64,000 bases of DNA from Bacteroidales bacterium UBA5536 (lineage in GTDB: Bacteria > Bacteroidota > Bacteroidia > Bacteroidales > F082): the NCBI GenBank assembly GCA_002426795.1, contig DINQ01000010.1, positions 275,234 through 339,233 of the forward strand, in the 5' to 3' direction. The position numbers and the translations under genes are program-made. The stretch's first letter is position 1, and each line of letters starts with the position of its first letter. Below the pieces are notes generated by a model that saw only the letters and a program-made list of their open reading frames with translations, searched no databases and was not told the DNA's origin. Shown here one piece after another: positions 46,323 to 54,260 of this stretch.

Positions 46323-46354
46323 AAAAAAACCCGAAGCTGAATCTGCTTCGGGTT
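46323..46354 (-). terminator. terminator of the rpsF-rpsR-rplI operon
   Basis: A perfect 10-bp stem (46328-46337 with 46345-46354), 7-base loop, then a run of seven T on the minus strand (46323-46329) that touches the ATG of the next gene. Confidence 0.9.
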
Positions 46355-46389
46355 GTAAAGATAAAAATCTTTGTGTGATATAGAAGAAT

Positions 46390-46839
46390 CTACTCGGCGT
46401 ACACTTCAAAATCAACATCAAACTGTACTTCTTTGTGCAATCTGATTTTTGCTTTGTAGTTGCCCAGTTCTTTCACTGAATCTTCGTTCATGTGGATACG
46501 TTTACGATCGATGTCGATATTTTTTGCTTCCTTGATAGCATTGGCAATCTGGACGCTGTTGACCGAACCGAAAATCTTTCCGGAAGTACCTGCTTTGGCA
46601 GCAATGCGCAGTTGCAATCCTTCGAGTGCTTTGGCGATTGTGAGTGCTTCGTTCTTGATTTTTTCTTCTTTAAACGATTGCTGACGTTTCAGTTCAGCAA
46701 GCACCTTCCGGTTGGTAGTGTTGGCAATAATTGCCATGCCATTCGGAATGAGATAGTTACGGGCGTATCCGTCTTTAACATTTACAATGTCGTTCGTGAA
46801 CCCCAGGGTTGCGATATCTTGTTTAAGAATAATTTCCAT
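46390..46839 (-). CDS. rplI: 50S ribosomal protein L9
   Basis: A 149-residue L9: MEIILKQDIATLGFTNDIVN start, GYARNYLIPNGMA signature, and a C-terminal domain. Last gene of the rpsF-rpsR-rplI operon, 15 bases after rpsR. Confidence 0.98.
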   Translation of the reverse strand: MEIILKQDIATLGFTNDIVNVKDGYARNYLIPNGMAIIANTTNRKVLAELKRQQSFKEEKIKNEALTIAKALEGLQLRIAAKAGTSGKIFGSVNSVQIANAIKEAKNIDIDRKRIHMNEDSVKELGNYKAKIRLHKEVQFDVDFEVYAE

Positions 46840-46854
46840 GACTTTTTCCTCCTT

Positions 46855-47124
46855 TTATTTCAATAAGTCAGCTACGTAAGGCATTAACGAAAGGTGACGC
46901 GCACGTTTTACAGCCTGGGCCACTTTTCTTTGGTATTTTGTCGATGTGCCGGTGATGCGACGAGGTAAGATTTTACCTTGTTCATTCACGAACTTCAGGA
47001 GGAAATCAGCATCTTTATAATCGATATATTTAATGCGATTCTTTTTGAAGCGACAGTATTTTTTTCTCTTGGTATCGACCGCAATAGGGGTCAAATATTT
47101 AATTTCTGAACTTCCTTGAGCCAT
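46855..47124 (-). CDS. rpsR: 30S ribosomal protein S18
   Basis: An 89-residue S18, with YIDYKDADFLLKFVNEQGKI, RRITGTSTKYQRKVAQAVKR and RHLSLMPYV. Middle gene of the operon, 37 bases after rpsF. Confidence 0.98.
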   Translation of the reverse strand: MAQGSSEIKYLTPIAVDTKRKKYCRFKKNRIKYIDYKDADFLLKFVNEQGKILPRRITGTSTKYQRKVAQAVKRARHLSLMPYVADLLK

Positions 47125-47161
47125 TTTTTTTGGATTTTAATGTAGGTGAAACAATTGATTG

Positions 47162-47518
47162 TTAAGCCTCAGCGGTTTCTTTAGCAGCTTCTTTCGATTT
47201 TCTACGTTTTTTCTCGCTGTATGCAACGGCATGCTTGTCGAGTTTAACAGTCAGGAAACGAATGATGCGTTCGTCGCGTTTCATAGCTACTTCAAGCTCT
47301 GCGATAAGCGAACCTTCAGCTTTAAATTCAATCAGATGATAAAATCCGGTTGACTTTTTCTGGATTGGGTATGCGAGTTTGCGCATGCCCCAGTGTTCTT
47401 CGTGCACTATTTCAGCACCATTGTCTTTCAGGTATTCCTGAAACTTTTTTACCGCTTCCTTCATCTGTTCTTCAGACAAAACGGGAGTTACAATGAAAAC
47501 GGTTTCGTACTGGTTCAT
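47162..47518 (-). CDS. rpsF: 30S ribosomal protein S6
   Basis: A 118-residue S6: MNQYETVFIVTPVLSEEQMK start, WGMRKLAYPIQKKSTGFYHL, and a Lys-rich tail with AKETAEA end. First gene of the operon. Confidence 0.98.
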   Translation of the reverse strand: MNQYETVFIVTPVLSEEQMKEAVKKFQEYLKDNGAEIVHEEHWGMRKLAYPIQKKSTGFYHLIEFKAEGSLIAELEVAMKRDERIIRFLTVKLDKHAVAYSEKKRRKSKEAAKETAEA

Positions 47519-47563
47519 AATAAATCTGTTATTAATAAATAATTATGTGTTTTAAACGGGGTG

Positions 47564-47571
47564 CAAAAGTA
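47564..47571 (-). promoter_or_regulatory. -7 box TACTTTTG before rpsF
   Basis: Exact TAnnTTTG match, 45 bases before the rpsF ATG. The leader begins with a CCCCG run; a S6:S18-binding leader element is possible but not shown. Confidence 0.55.
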
Positions 47572-47664
47572 GAAATTAAGTTTGAAATACCCAAATCTAT
47601 AAGCAATAATTAACAGATATCTATCAAATTATCTTGCAGTTAGTTGCAGATGGCTTTATTTCCC

Positions 47665-48828
47665 TTAACAATAAGCTGTTTTTGCATTTCGCAACATCTC
47701 GTTGCAAATGAATTGTGCAGCTTGCCCATCTCCAAAAATTTGCGGAAAATCTGTAGGAGGGTATTGTTGAAAAGCCTGCCATGCAGCAACAATTTTCTGG
47801 CTGTCCGCATCAACAATTGCTGCAGCGCCTGTGGCTACTATTTCTTTCCATTCTGTTTCGCTGCGCATGATGATACATGGTTTTTTGAAAAAATATGCTT
47901 CTTTTTGTACTCCTCCTGAATCTGTTACGACCAGACTGGCGTTTTTTTCAAGCACGATCATTTCGAGGAATGAAACAGGTGGAATCAGATGGATATGGAA
48001 ATTTTCAGCTATTTGCGTATAAAGACCTGGTTTAAGGTTTTGCTGCAACAGTTTGGCGGTTCGCGGATGTAATGGAATAACTATATCAATCTGTTGCATT
48101 TGTACAATTTGGAGCAGGGCTTCAAAAATCTGGTTCAGTCGTTTGGGTTGGTCGGTATTGTTGTCGCGGTGGATCGTGCTCAGAATAAAAGATTTATTAT
48201 CGAGCTGAAGGCGACTCAAAATGTTGGTTTTTTCTTTGGCCAGTTCCGAAAAATAGAGGCTGTTGTCGTACATCACATCGCCACAATGATAAATTCCTGG
48301 ATTGTCTGCATGAAAGGGCGCCTTGTTGCTTTGGTTAAAGCCTTCGTTGATTAGGTTTTGGAAACCAGTTTCAGTTGGACTAAACAACAAGGACGAGCAA
48401 TGGTCGCAGAGAATCCTGTTGATTTCTTCGGGCATCGATTTGTTGAACGAGCGCAAACCAGCTTCAATATGCACTATGGGTACATGAATCTTTGCTGCAG
48501 CAATGGCTCCGGCCAAAGTTGAATTGGTGTCGCCATACAAAACGATGTAGTCGGGTTTTTCTTTTAACAGAATTTCTTCGATACCTTCCGTCATGCGGGC
48601 GGTTTGGATGCCATGGCTGGCAGATCCTACATTGAGGTTGTAATTGGGCCGCGGTATCTCAAGTTCGTCGAAAAAAACCTGCGACATATTGCTATCGTAA
48701 TGCTGCCCCGTATGAACGATGATTTCTTCCAGCTGATCTGAAAAAGACTGGCGAATGGCTCTACTTAGCGCCGCGGCTTTGATAATTTGTGGTCGGGCAC
48801 CGATGATGGTGACGATTTTTACTTTCAT
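47665..48828 (-). CDS. wecB: UDP-N-acetylglucosamine 2-epimerase (non-hydrolysing)
   Basis: A 387-residue epimerase making UDP-ManNAc for surface polysaccharides. GARPQIIKAAALSRAI start, TGQHYDSNMSQVFFDELEIP, YGDTNSTLAGAIAA, HIEAGLRSFN, and VTDSGGVQKEAYFFKKPCI are canonical. Sits 17 bases after radC. Confidence 0.95.
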   Translation of the reverse strand: MKVKIVTIIGARPQIIKAAALSRAIRQSFSDQLEEIIVHTGQHYDSNMSQVFFDELEIPRPNYNLNVGSASHGIQTARMTEGIEEILLKEKPDYIVLYGDTNSTLAGAIAAAKIHVPIVHIEAGLRSFNKSMPEEINRILCDHCSSLLFSPTETGFQNLINEGFNQSNKAPFHADNPGIYHCGDVMYDNSLYFSELAKEKTNILSRLQLDNKSFILSTIHRDNNTDQPKRLNQIFEALLQIVQMQQIDIVIPLHPRTAKLLQQNLKPGLYTQIAENFHIHLIPPVSFLEMIVLEKNASLVVTDSGGVQKEAYFFKKPCIIMRSETEWKEIVATGAAAIVDADSQKIVAAWQAFQQYPPTDFPQIFGDGQAAQFICNEMLRNAKTAYC

Positions 48829-48845
48829 ACTTGTGTTTCTGTTGT

Positions 48846-49553
48846 TTATTTTCCCGGCATAATGCCTTCGTCGGCAAAACTGTAATATTGGTCAGTGCCA
48901 ATGATCAGGTGGTCTAATACTCTGACATCAAGTAATTCGCCGCCTTTAACCAGCTTTTTGGTGAGTTGTATGTCCGGATCACTTGGTTGGAGATTGCCTG
49001 ATGGATGGTTGTGGCAAAGAATCATTGCCGGCGCATTGTTTTCAATCGCGAGCTTAAATATTTTTTTGGGATCGGCAACTGTGCCTGTCAGTCCGCCATC
49101 GCTGATTTGTTGCAATCGCAGCACCTTGTGCGACTGGTCGAGCAGGAGTATCCAAAACTGCTCGTAATGCTGATCTGATAGTGCTGCATAGAAATGTTCG
49201 AAAGCGTCTCGACTCGATTTGATGGCGCTTCTTTGTTGTGCTTCGGCCGATCTGCGCCGACGTCCTAGTTCGAGTGCTGCAACAATGCTGATGGCTTTGG
49301 CTTCGCCGATTCCTTTGAATTGCATCAAGTCGGTTACGCCCATTTTTGAGAGCTCGATCAGGTTGCTGCCAGCCGAGGCTAAAATGCGGCGAGAAAGTTC
49401 AACAGCTGATTCTTCAGTGTTTCCCGAACCAATTAAAATGGCGATAAGTTCTGCATCACTCAGGCTTGCTTTTCCTTTATTAAGCAATTTTTCACGGGGT
49501 CGGTCGTCCTCGGCCCATTCTTTAATGGAGGCTTTTTTGAAGTTATTTTCCAT
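48846..49553 (-). CDS. radC: RadC family JAB-domain protein
   Basis: A 235-residue protein. N-terminal helix-hairpin-helix region (LIELSKMGVTDLMQFKGIGE), then a JAMM metalloprotease-like domain with CHNHPSGNLQPSDPD. ATG 49553 is the likely start; an upstream in-frame opening at 49613 would run over the rpsT terminator. Named for DNA repair, though its real role is unclear. Confidence 0.92.
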   Translation of the reverse strand: MENNFKKASIKEWAEDDRPREKLLNKGKASLSDAELIAILIGSGNTEESAVELSRRILASAGSNLIELSKMGVTDLMQFKGIGEAKAISIVAALELGRRRRSAEAQQRSAIKSSRDAFEHFYAALSDQHYEQFWILLLDQSHKVLRLQQISDGGLTGTVADPKKIFKLAIENNAPAMILCHNHPSGNLQPSDPDIQLTKKLVKGGELLDVRVLDHLIIGTDQYYSFADEGIMPGK

Positions 49554-49591
49554 TTCGGTTGTTTGTGCGAAATTACGGAATTGCAACAAAC

Positions 49592-49624
49592 TAAAAAAGC
49601 CCCTTCTATTCAAAAGAAGAGGCT
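49592..49624 (-). terminator. rpsT terminator
   Basis: A 10-bp stem with G-U pairs (49598-49607 with 49615-49624), 7-base loop and T run on the minus strand. Ends rpsT. Confidence 0.85.
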
Positions 49625-49652
49625 ATCTTTAAATAGCTTTATTTGCCTAAGG

Positions 49653-49907
49653 TTAAGCCAGCTTGGCGGTAAACTTTGTAATTTTTGATTTCAGATTGCC
49701 AGCTTTGTTTTTGTGAATGATGCTGCGTTTAGCCAGTTTATCAATCAAAGCGTGCATCTTTGGCAATTGTGATTCAGCTTCGCTCTTATCAGTAAGGCTT
49801 CTGAATTTTCTCAGGGCGTTACGCATTGTTTTAGCATAAAAACGATTGTGCAAACGCTTTGTGTTGTTCTGTCTGATTCTCTTGATGGACGATTTGTGAT
49901 TTGCCAT
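49653..49907 (-). CDS. rpsT: 30S ribosomal protein S20
   Basis: An 84-residue S20: MANHKSSIKRIRQNNTKRLH start, very basic and helical, ending HKNKAGNLKSKITKFTAKLA. Single gene with clear promoter and terminator. Confidence 0.98.
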   Translation of the reverse strand: MANHKSSIKRIRQNNTKRLHNRFYAKTMRNALRKFRSLTDKSEAESQLPKMHALIDKLAKRSIIHKNKAGNLKSKITKFTAKLA

Positions 49908-49946
49908 ATCAATTGTGCTTATAAATTCGATTTATGTTTCGGGCTG

Positions 49947-49976
49947 CAAAATTAAAGAATTATTTTTGAAATCAAA
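49947..49976 (-). promoter_or_regulatory. rpsT promoter: TTTG then TAATTTTG
   Basis: On the minus strand, TTTG (49973-49976), an 18-base gap, TAATTTTG (49947-49954); the ATG follows 39 bases later. Best pair of -33/-7 boxes on this side of the window. Confidence 0.7.
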
Positions 49977-50002
49977 GTAGTATCGCTAAAACTTTTTCAA
50001 AT

Positions 50003-51295
50003 CTATTCATTCACGAGCAGCTTTGCTGTCATTTCTGTTTCTTTCCCGTGGTGAAGGCCTGTTAGTTCCACTTTCACAAATTCGTTCCGGACAAGGTCTT
50101 TTGCTTTGAGCCTGATCGGAATATAATTCTCACCATAACCACGGGCTGTTCCATCGCTTGTAATCCGTTCGATGAGCATGCGTTGCTTTTTGCCGATCAT
50201 TTTTGTGAAATAAGCCACTTTGTTTTCTTCTGAAAGCTTTCTGATAACCGCACTCCGCTGATTCTTGATCTTTTCTGACACCTGATCAGGCATTCTTTCT
50301 GCGCGTGTACCTGTGCGGACAGAGTATTTAAAAGTGTGGATGTGACTGATATTTAAATCGCGTGCCATGGACACACTTTGTTGGAAATCGGTTTCTGATT
50401 CGCCAGGAAAGCCAACGATGATATCAGTGGTTAAGTTGAAATCGGGGTACAGTTTTCTGAGCTTTTCAGCCATCATCCTGAACTCTCTGGCAGTATACAT
50501 TCTTCTCATTTTGAGAAGGGTAGCCTCCGATCCGCTTTGCAAACATAAATGCAGGTGCGGGGTGAGTTTGGGGTGGGCAAACAAATCAAAAAAATGTTCA
50601 GTAAAACCATCTGGTTCGATAGAGGAGATGCGTACCCGAAAATCGCCGGGCAAGTTGAGGACTTTCTCGACCAATTGTTCAAAATTGGTGTCCTCATCCT
50701 GATAGCGGCCAATATTGACTCCAGTGAGCACAACTTCTTTAAAACCATGATTGATAACTTCCCGGATGTTATCCAGAATTGCTTCAACTGGCCTGCTTGT
50801 GGCCCGGCCCCTCACCGTTGGAATGATACAGAAAGTACAAAAATTGTCGCAGCCGTCCTGAATTTTAATTAGACTACGTGTATGAAATGTTTTGTAGGCT
50901 GGTTCGTAGCTGAACAAATCCTCATCAAAGCCTTCCGGATCAGCATTTTCGCCCCGGTAATGCGATTCGATAATACTAAAAATCGAGGTTTTTCGCTCGT
51001 TATCTACCACATAGTTGATGTTTCCGGTATCGAGTAGCGATTGCTTGTAGTTGTTGGCCATACAGCCCGTTACTACCAGCAGGGCATCGTTGTTGTTTTT
51101 TCGTGCCTGATTGATCGTTTGCCGGGATTTCTGATCGCTTTGATTGGTAACTGTGCAGGTGTTCACGATGTAAATGTCAGCCTTGCCGTTGAAGTCAACT
51201 ATTTCGTAACTTCCTTTATGAAATCGCGACGCAAGCGCGTCAGTTTCGTATTGGTTGAGCCTACAGCCCAGCGTTTTGAATGCTATTTTTTTCAT
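50003..51295 (-). CDS. mtaB: tRNA (t6A37) methylthiotransferase MtaB
   Basis: A 430-residue radical SAM methylthiotransferase that turns t6A37 into ms2t6A37 in tRNA. N-terminal cluster Cys11, Cys47, Cys78 (TLGCRLNQYE, NTCTVT, TGCMANN), radical SAM cluster Cys149-Cys153-Cys156 (DGCDNFCTFCIIP), VRGRATSRPVE, and a TRAM end. The GCRLN form is typical of MtaB rather than MiaB. 5 bases after the MiaB-like gene. Confidence 0.93.
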   Translation of the reverse strand: MKKIAFKTLGCRLNQYETDALASRFHKGSYEIVDFNGKADIYIVNTCTVTNQSDQKSRQTINQARKNNNDALLVVTGCMANNYKQSLLDTGNINYVVDNERKTSIFSIIESHYRGENADPEGFDEDLFSYEPAYKTFHTRSLIKIQDGCDNFCTFCIIPTVRGRATSRPVEAILDNIREVINHGFKEVVLTGVNIGRYQDEDTNFEQLVEKVLNLPGDFRVRISSIEPDGFTEHFFDLFAHPKLTPHLHLCLQSGSEATLLKMRRMYTAREFRMMAEKLRKLYPDFNLTTDIIVGFPGESETDFQQSVSMARDLNISHIHTFKYSVRTGTRAERMPDQVSEKIKNQRSAVIRKLSEENKVAYFTKMIGKKQRMLIERITSDGTARGYGENYIPIRLKAKDLVRNEFVKVELTGLHHGKETEMTAKLLVNE

Positions 51296-51300
51296 TTTTA

Positions 51301-52743
51301 TTAATCTGCTGTTGCTTCCACATGGACCAATTTTCCTTCGAGTGAAAGCGGACTGGCGCTGTTGATTTTCAGGTCGACAAATTGACCGATAAGGCTCTGA
51401 TCGTCACTGGCAAACCTGATAACAAGTTTGCCCTCAGTATGTCCGCTCAAAAAACCTTCTTTGCGGTCGCGGCCGCGCACAATTACACGAACTGTTTTAC
51501 CAACAAGCGCTTTGTTGTATTGCAATGAATGCTTCATGAGCTCCTGCGTGAGTTTGTGCAGTCGCTCTTTCTTGACTTCCTGTGGGATATCGTCTTCCCA
51601 ACGCGAGCTGGCGGCACCGGGTCTTACGCTGTATTGGGCAATATAGGCCATGTTGTATTTAAATTCTTCCATGGCGAGGCGGGTATTTTCGAATTGCTCT
51701 TCCGTTTCGCCCGTAAAACCGACGATGATATCTGTAAACAGGGTGGCTTCAGGAATGAGTTTGCGGATCGTTTGTACAATATGTCTGTACTTGTCCATGG
51801 CATGTTTACGGTTCATGCGCATCAGCACCTTGTCGTCGCCCGATTGCACTGGAAGGTGTATTTGTTTGCCCAGGCATTTGTATTGGGAAATTACTTCGAT
51901 CACCTCATCGGTCATATCACGTGGGTGCGGCGAAGTGAAGTAAACCCAAAATTCCTGCTGCGTGCTGTTCCCGAATTCTCCGATTTGTCTCAACAATTCA
52001 GCAAAACCAATTTCATCACCTTTTTTGTCGAGACCATACGAGTTGACATTTTGACCGAGCAGGGTGATTGTTTTGTAGCCTTTTTCGACCAATACTTTCA
52101 GCTCTTCAATAATTTCATGTGAAGGCCTTGATACTTCGCGGCCTCGGGTGTACGGAACGGCACAAAAACTACAAAACTTATCACATCCATTTTGAATTGG
52201 AATAAAAGCTTCAAAATCAGAAGTATATGTGGGTTCTACATGCCAAAACTGATCAATGTCTTTGCCGGGATTAAGCTTAGGTTGCGATGGCTTTTGAAAA
52301 GTGACAAAGTCTTGAAACAAAACTGATCCATTTTCTTTTTTAGCTGGGGTATAGGCTTCCTTGTGTAGGCTGTCATCATTTTGCAACAGGCCAGCTGGCG
52401 ACACAACCCCATATTGCCGGATCATTTCTGGCAGTTGTGGCAATTCGCTCATGGGGAAGACGAGATCGAAAAGTTTTAAAAACCTTTCATTATCAGAAGG
52501 TAAGATGCATCCTGATACAAATGTGATAAGGTTTTTCCTGTTTTTGAGTTTATTCCATTTGGCAATGCGTGAATAAACTTTGTCGATGGCTTTTTGGCGC
52601 ACCGAACAGGCGATGACGCCCAGTATGCTGGCTTCATTTTCATTTTCTGTCGGACTGAATCCAAGTTCATGCAATACAGTTTTTACTCTTTCCGTATCTG
52701 AAAGATTCATCTGGCAGCCAAGCGATATGAGGTGGTATTTCAT
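51301..52743 (-). CDS. miaB: MiaB-like tRNA methylthiotransferase
   Basis: A 480-residue radical SAM methylthiotransferase. Clusters: Cys10, Cys46, Cys79 (SLGCQMNLSDTE, IACSVRQKAIDKVYSRI, SGCI) and Cys187-Cys191-Cys194 (NGCDKFCSFCAVP), then TRGREVSRP and a C-terminal TRAM domain. The GCQMN and CS(V/I)RxKA motifs point to MiaB, which makes ms2i6A37. Longer than usual (about 440): an extra block of about 60 residues at 113-172 lies between the two domains. MiaB is the best name, but a separate subgroup is possible. Confidence 0.8.
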   Translation of the reverse strand: MKYHLISLGCQMNLSDTERVKTVLHELGFSPTENENEASILGVIACSVRQKAIDKVYSRIAKWNKLKNRKNLITFVSGCILPSDNERFLKLFDLVFPMSELPQLPEMIRQYGVVSPAGLLQNDDSLHKEAYTPAKKENGSVLFQDFVTFQKPSQPKLNPGKDIDQFWHVEPTYTSDFEAFIPIQNGCDKFCSFCAVPYTRGREVSRPSHEIIEELKVLVEKGYKTITLLGQNVNSYGLDKKGDEIGFAELLRQIGEFGNSTQQEFWVYFTSPHPRDMTDEVIEVISQYKCLGKQIHLPVQSGDDKVLMRMNRKHAMDKYRHIVQTIRKLIPEATLFTDIIVGFTGETEEQFENTRLAMEEFKYNMAYIAQYSVRPGAASSRWEDDIPQEVKKERLHKLTQELMKHSLQYNKALVGKTVRVIVRGRDRKEGFLSGHTEGKLVIRFASDDQSLIGQFVDLKINSASPLSLEGKLVHVEATAD

Positions 52744-52774
52744 GTTGAGATGTCGACGGTTTAAAAAATTTAGG

Positions 52775-52782
52775 CAAAGGTA
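52775..52782 (-). promoter_or_regulatory. -7 box TACCTTTG before the methylthiotransferase pair
   Basis: Exact TAnnTTTG match, 31 bases before the ATG at 52743. Confidence 0.55.
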
Positions 52783-52791
52783 GGCATTCAG

Positions 52792-53460
52792 CTAAAAATA
52801 GACTTCGGCATGAACATTTTCTGGCGGAACTCCCTGTTTTTCAAGTAGGTCAAATACTTCATGGATCATTTGGAAATTGCCACATAAATAGCAGTGCGTA
52901 TCAGGGCTTACCGGGTTTTTGGTCAGATAGGCTGTTACGCGACCATTGAAATTACCTTGATTATCGCCCGAAGTACAAAGGATGTGACGATCGTGGTTAT
53001 AACTGCTTTTTTCGTATGCTTCTTCAGCATAGCGAACACCATGCAAAAGGGTATAGTCAATGGAAGGATAAGATTTGACAAAACTGTGAAAGGGGGCTAT
53101 TCCTGTGCCCGTAGCAACGAAAAGAAATTTTCCTTTTTCAATCAATTCAGGTTCGATAGTAAAAAAGCCCAATGGACCCTCAATCTGCATCAAATCGCCG
53201 GCTTTGCTTTTCTTGAGCTGCTTGCTCACGAGTCCTTCATCGACTTCCTTGATCAAAACCTCAAAAAAATCTTCTTGCTCACCACTGTAAACCGAATATT
53301 CGCGGTTGTGAATGCTTCCTGCTTTACCAAGTAAAATATGTTGACCCGCCCGAAATCCTAACCCTCTCCGACTCATTCGTAGTATGTAGGTCGAAGGAGT
53401 AAGATGCCTGATAGAGATGAGTTCATGCAGGTTATCAGCTTGTTTATGATGACTGTTCAA
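52792..53460 (-). CDS. FNR-family flavin oxidoreductase
   Basis: A 222-residue ferredoxin-NADP reductase-like protein. FAD domain with NREYSVYSG (RxYS motif) and GDLMQIEGPLGFF; NAD(P) domain with LFVATGTGIAPFHSF and CYLCGNFQMIHEVFDLL. It ends VHAEVYF, an aromatic terminal residue as in classic FNRs. Partner unknown; could reduce a ferredoxin or flavodoxin. Divergent from the GTPase operon. Confidence 0.88.
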   Translation of the reverse strand: MNSHHKQADNLHELISIRHLTPSTYILRMSRRGLGFRAGQHILLGKAGSIHNREYSVYSGEQEDFFEVLIKEVDEGLVSKQLKKSKAGDLMQIEGPLGFFTIEPELIEKGKFLFVATGTGIAPFHSFVKSYPSIDYTLLHGVRYAEEAYEKSSYNHDRHILCTSGDNQGNFNGRVTAYLTKNPVSPDTHCYLCGNFQMIHEVFDLLEKQGVPPENVHAEVYF

Positions 53461-53533
53461 AGTTGTTGAGGATTAAATGATACACTGATTTCGAACCGGT
53501 AAAAGTAAATAAAAACTCCGCTCCGATACGGAT

Positions 53534-53550
53534 GAACAAACAGTTTGTTC
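53534..53550. promoter_or_regulatory. perfect palindrome GAACAAACAGTTTGTTC, operator-like
   Basis: Two perfect 8-base arms around one central base, between the divergent FNR-like gene (74 bases away) and the GTPase operon. The layout resembles TetR-type operators. No T run follows on either strand, so it is not an obvious terminator. Confidence 0.4.
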
Positions 53551-53672
53551 CTATAATTGTTTAAAAATCACATCCATAAATTAATTTTTAATATCCCTTT
53601 TCGAAAGAATAAGAACCAATTTATGGCACACACAAACTTTAATTATAGGGATGATTCGTGATTTTGTTAGAA

Positions 53673-53703
53673 ACATTACTATATTTACATTTGTTATTAA
53701 TAG
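53673..53703 (+). promoter_or_regulatory. GTPase operon promoter: TTTG then TACATTTG
   Basis: TTTG (53673-53676), 19-base gap, TACATTTG (53696-53703), then 22 bases to the ATG at 53726. It lies inside the longer open frame beginning at ATG 53651, which shows that 53651 is not the start used. Confidence 0.72.
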
Positions 53704-53725
53704 GTTACCCACGAACAATCAACTC

Positions 53726-54253
53726 ATGTCTACTGAAAAAGATCATATTTCTCGTATCAGAGATATTTTGATAGGTAATAACATTACTGAAATAGAAAAG
53801 CGCTTTCAAAATCAGGAAGCCTATTTTAGGGATGAGTTGCAGCTGGCCGTTCGAAACATCAATGAATTGATAGATAAAAACCGCTCAGTGTTTGAACAGC
53901 AGTTACAGAAAAATGAAAAAGAGCAACTTGACGCACACAAAAAACTACTGGAATCCTTGACAATTCTAAAGAGCCAGATAGAAACACTAGCTGATAACTC
54001 AGAAGCATATAAGCATCTTGTGAGTGCAGAAATGGAGCTACTTAAAAAGCGATTCGAAGAAGAATTACACCAACAAAAGCAATTTTTTCTCCAATCAATG
54101 AATGAAATGCAGGCAAGCCTCCTCAAGAAATTGGGGGATGTGCAGCTTGCAAAACTTGATAAGAGTGCCATGGCGCTAATAATGTCGGAAATGGCTTTTC
54201 AACTGTCGGAGCAATCAGCCTCAGATGCTGAAGGAAATGGTGTAGAAAAATAA
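53726..54253 (+). CDS. coiled-coil protein, first gene of the GTPase module
   Basis: A 175-residue soluble protein, nearly all helix and coiled coil (DELQLAVRNINELIDKNRSV, KRFEEELHQQKQFFLQSMNE). The N terminus has ISRIRDILIGNNITEIEKRF, a short motif (I/L)RDxLxG followed by an acidic helix. The C-terminal part (KLDKSAMALIMSEMAFQLSE) is amphipathic. No signal peptide or membrane segment. Start 53726 is set by the promoter at 53673-53703. It is 7 bases before the roadblock/OmpA-like gene, so it likely forms a complex with that product. I do not recognise a named family. Confidence 0.8.
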   Translation: MSTEKDHISRIRDILIGNNITEIEKRFQNQEAYFRDELQLAVRNINELIDKNRSVFEQQLQKNEKEQLDAHKKLLESLTILKSQIETLADNSEAYKHLVSAEMELLKKRFEEELHQQKQFFLQSMNEMQASLLKKLGDVQLAKLDKSAMALIMSEMAFQLSEQSASDAEGNGVEK

Positions 54254-54260
54254 TGATCTT

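Noticed and set aside
53651..53725. Start of the coiled-coil gene at ATG 53651
   Set aside because: A -33/-7 promoter pair lies inside this stretch; the residues before 53726 are hydrophobic and unlike the rest.
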